A stretch of 21,454 nucleotides of DNA from JBASEY01 sp049652745 (GTDB lineage Bacteria; CSSED10-310), in assembly GCA_049652745.1 (NCBI GenBank), contig JBASEY010000031.1, positions 1 through 21,454 of the forward strand. Reading direction: 5' to 3'. Each line of letters starts with the position of its first letter. Position 1 is the stretch's first letter. Below the pieces are notes generated by a model. That model was not told the origin of the DNA, did no database searches, and worked only from the letters and a program-made list of their open reading frames with translations. The position numbers were made by a program, and so were the translations under genes. This document shows, in pieces, positions 21,214-21,454 of this stretch.

Positions 21214-21429
21214 TTAGTGATCCGTATATCCGAATTTTAAATAACCGTATTCTCCAATCAAATCGTTCATTTCCGCGTTGATCAGGCCGCTGTAAAATTC
21301 CAGGCCGACAGCGGTACCTTGGACTTCTGTTACTGGCCAATAAAAATCCCCAGAAATTGGCCAATAACTTTCCCCAGTTTTGGGGGTATATTTCGGGGAT
21401 TTTTTGTGTTGAAGGGTCAGCCACGACAA
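21214..21429 (-). pseudogene. 3' remnant of an unknown gene
   Basis: A 71-codon frame from a TTG without ribosome binding site; in-frame stops lie just upstream on this strand (near 21438 and 21444). The last 36 residues (VQGTAVGLEFYSGLINAEMN and on to YGYLKFGYTDH) read like a genuine C-terminus. They are preceded by an 8-residue tandem repeat (GESYWPIS / GDFYWPVT). A hairpin follows the stop. The simplest reading is the tail of a gene that has lost its 5' part by frameshift or rearrangement; a short intact gene cannot be excluded. Confidence 0.4.
21332..21379. repeat. Two 24-bp tandem units each with a GGCC palindrome
   Basis: Units starting at 21332 and 21356 share the pattern A-TGGCCAATAA, a short AT stretch, then CCCCAG. 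The second contains the perfect palindrome ATTGGCCAAT. The period of 24 keeps frame with the overlapping minus-strand remnant. Confidence 0.65.
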
Positions 21430-21454
21430 TTTGATTTAAGGTTATTTCCGATTC

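Noticed and set aside
21092..21424. 110-codon minus-strand frame at the right edge
   Set aside because: It reads through the hairpin and the AT-rich stretch in another frame than the more protein-like tail ending at 21214.

Overview
The window looks like chromosomal DNA of an uncultured Gram-negative bacterium. Signs are Shine-Dalgarno-led genes, an exported multidomain hydrolase, a membrane glycosyltransferase of the polyprenyl-phosphate-sugar type, a long (group 2 style) L-glutamate gamma-semialdehyde dehydrogenase, and many degenerate interspersed repeats of the kind common in large genomes of sediment or groundwater lineages. The phylum cannot be fixed from this sequence. There is no rRNA, tRNA or CRISPR array.

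Left part (1 to about 10.7 kb) is an AT-richer accessory/defence island. It starts with the 3' end of an unrecognised helical protein, then an intact hicBA toxin-antitoxin pair behind a good promoter (835-863). Next comes an AbiE-type operon whose antitoxin is intact (1708-2493) but whose toxin is cut off after its GGTAL motif by a 29-bp repeat scar (2490-2678). A second, intact AbiE operon faces it on the minus strand (toxin 2662-3579, antitoxin 3576-4169). Then follows a single-chain 1042-residue nuclease/N6-adenine methylase with a type ISP-like specificity region (4505-7633), preceded by a coupled 64-residue ORF and a recognisable minus-strand promoter (7855-7883). A second copy of the hicBA promoter then drives only a frameshifted hicB remnant (8171-8283). 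Immediately after it lie a GIY-YIG nuclease-domain protein (8373-8786) and a Schlafen/AlbA_2-type ATPase (8829-10502), a possible two-gene defence module.

The joints of this island are built from a modular repeat: a CCAATA-type unit, an AGTTTT/AAAACT hairpin, ACTCAG-rich and CCAGAAACC-rich stretches, a GCATTCCGC hairpin and, in two copies, a TTTACR-17-TATAAT promoter. A separate 104-bp inverted-repeat element occurs twice (571-674 and 19460-19563, about 89% identical by eye).

Right part (10.7 to 21.4 kb) is more GC-rich and looks like ordinary chromosome: a cobalamin-binding-domain radical SAM enzyme on the minus strand; a secreted serine hydrolase followed by a GT87-like membrane protein; a LysR regulator divergent from the proline/glutamate catabolic dehydrogenase pruA, which ends in a clear terminator; another repeat patch; a class I SAM methyltransferase with a small unknown protein; and at the right edge a minus-strand gene remnant with an 8-residue repeat and its own hairpin.

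Functionally, the left half reads as stress/phage-defence cargo repeatedly rearranged at repeats, with at least two inactivated toxin-antitoxin genes beside two intact ones. The right half is metabolic and envelope-related.
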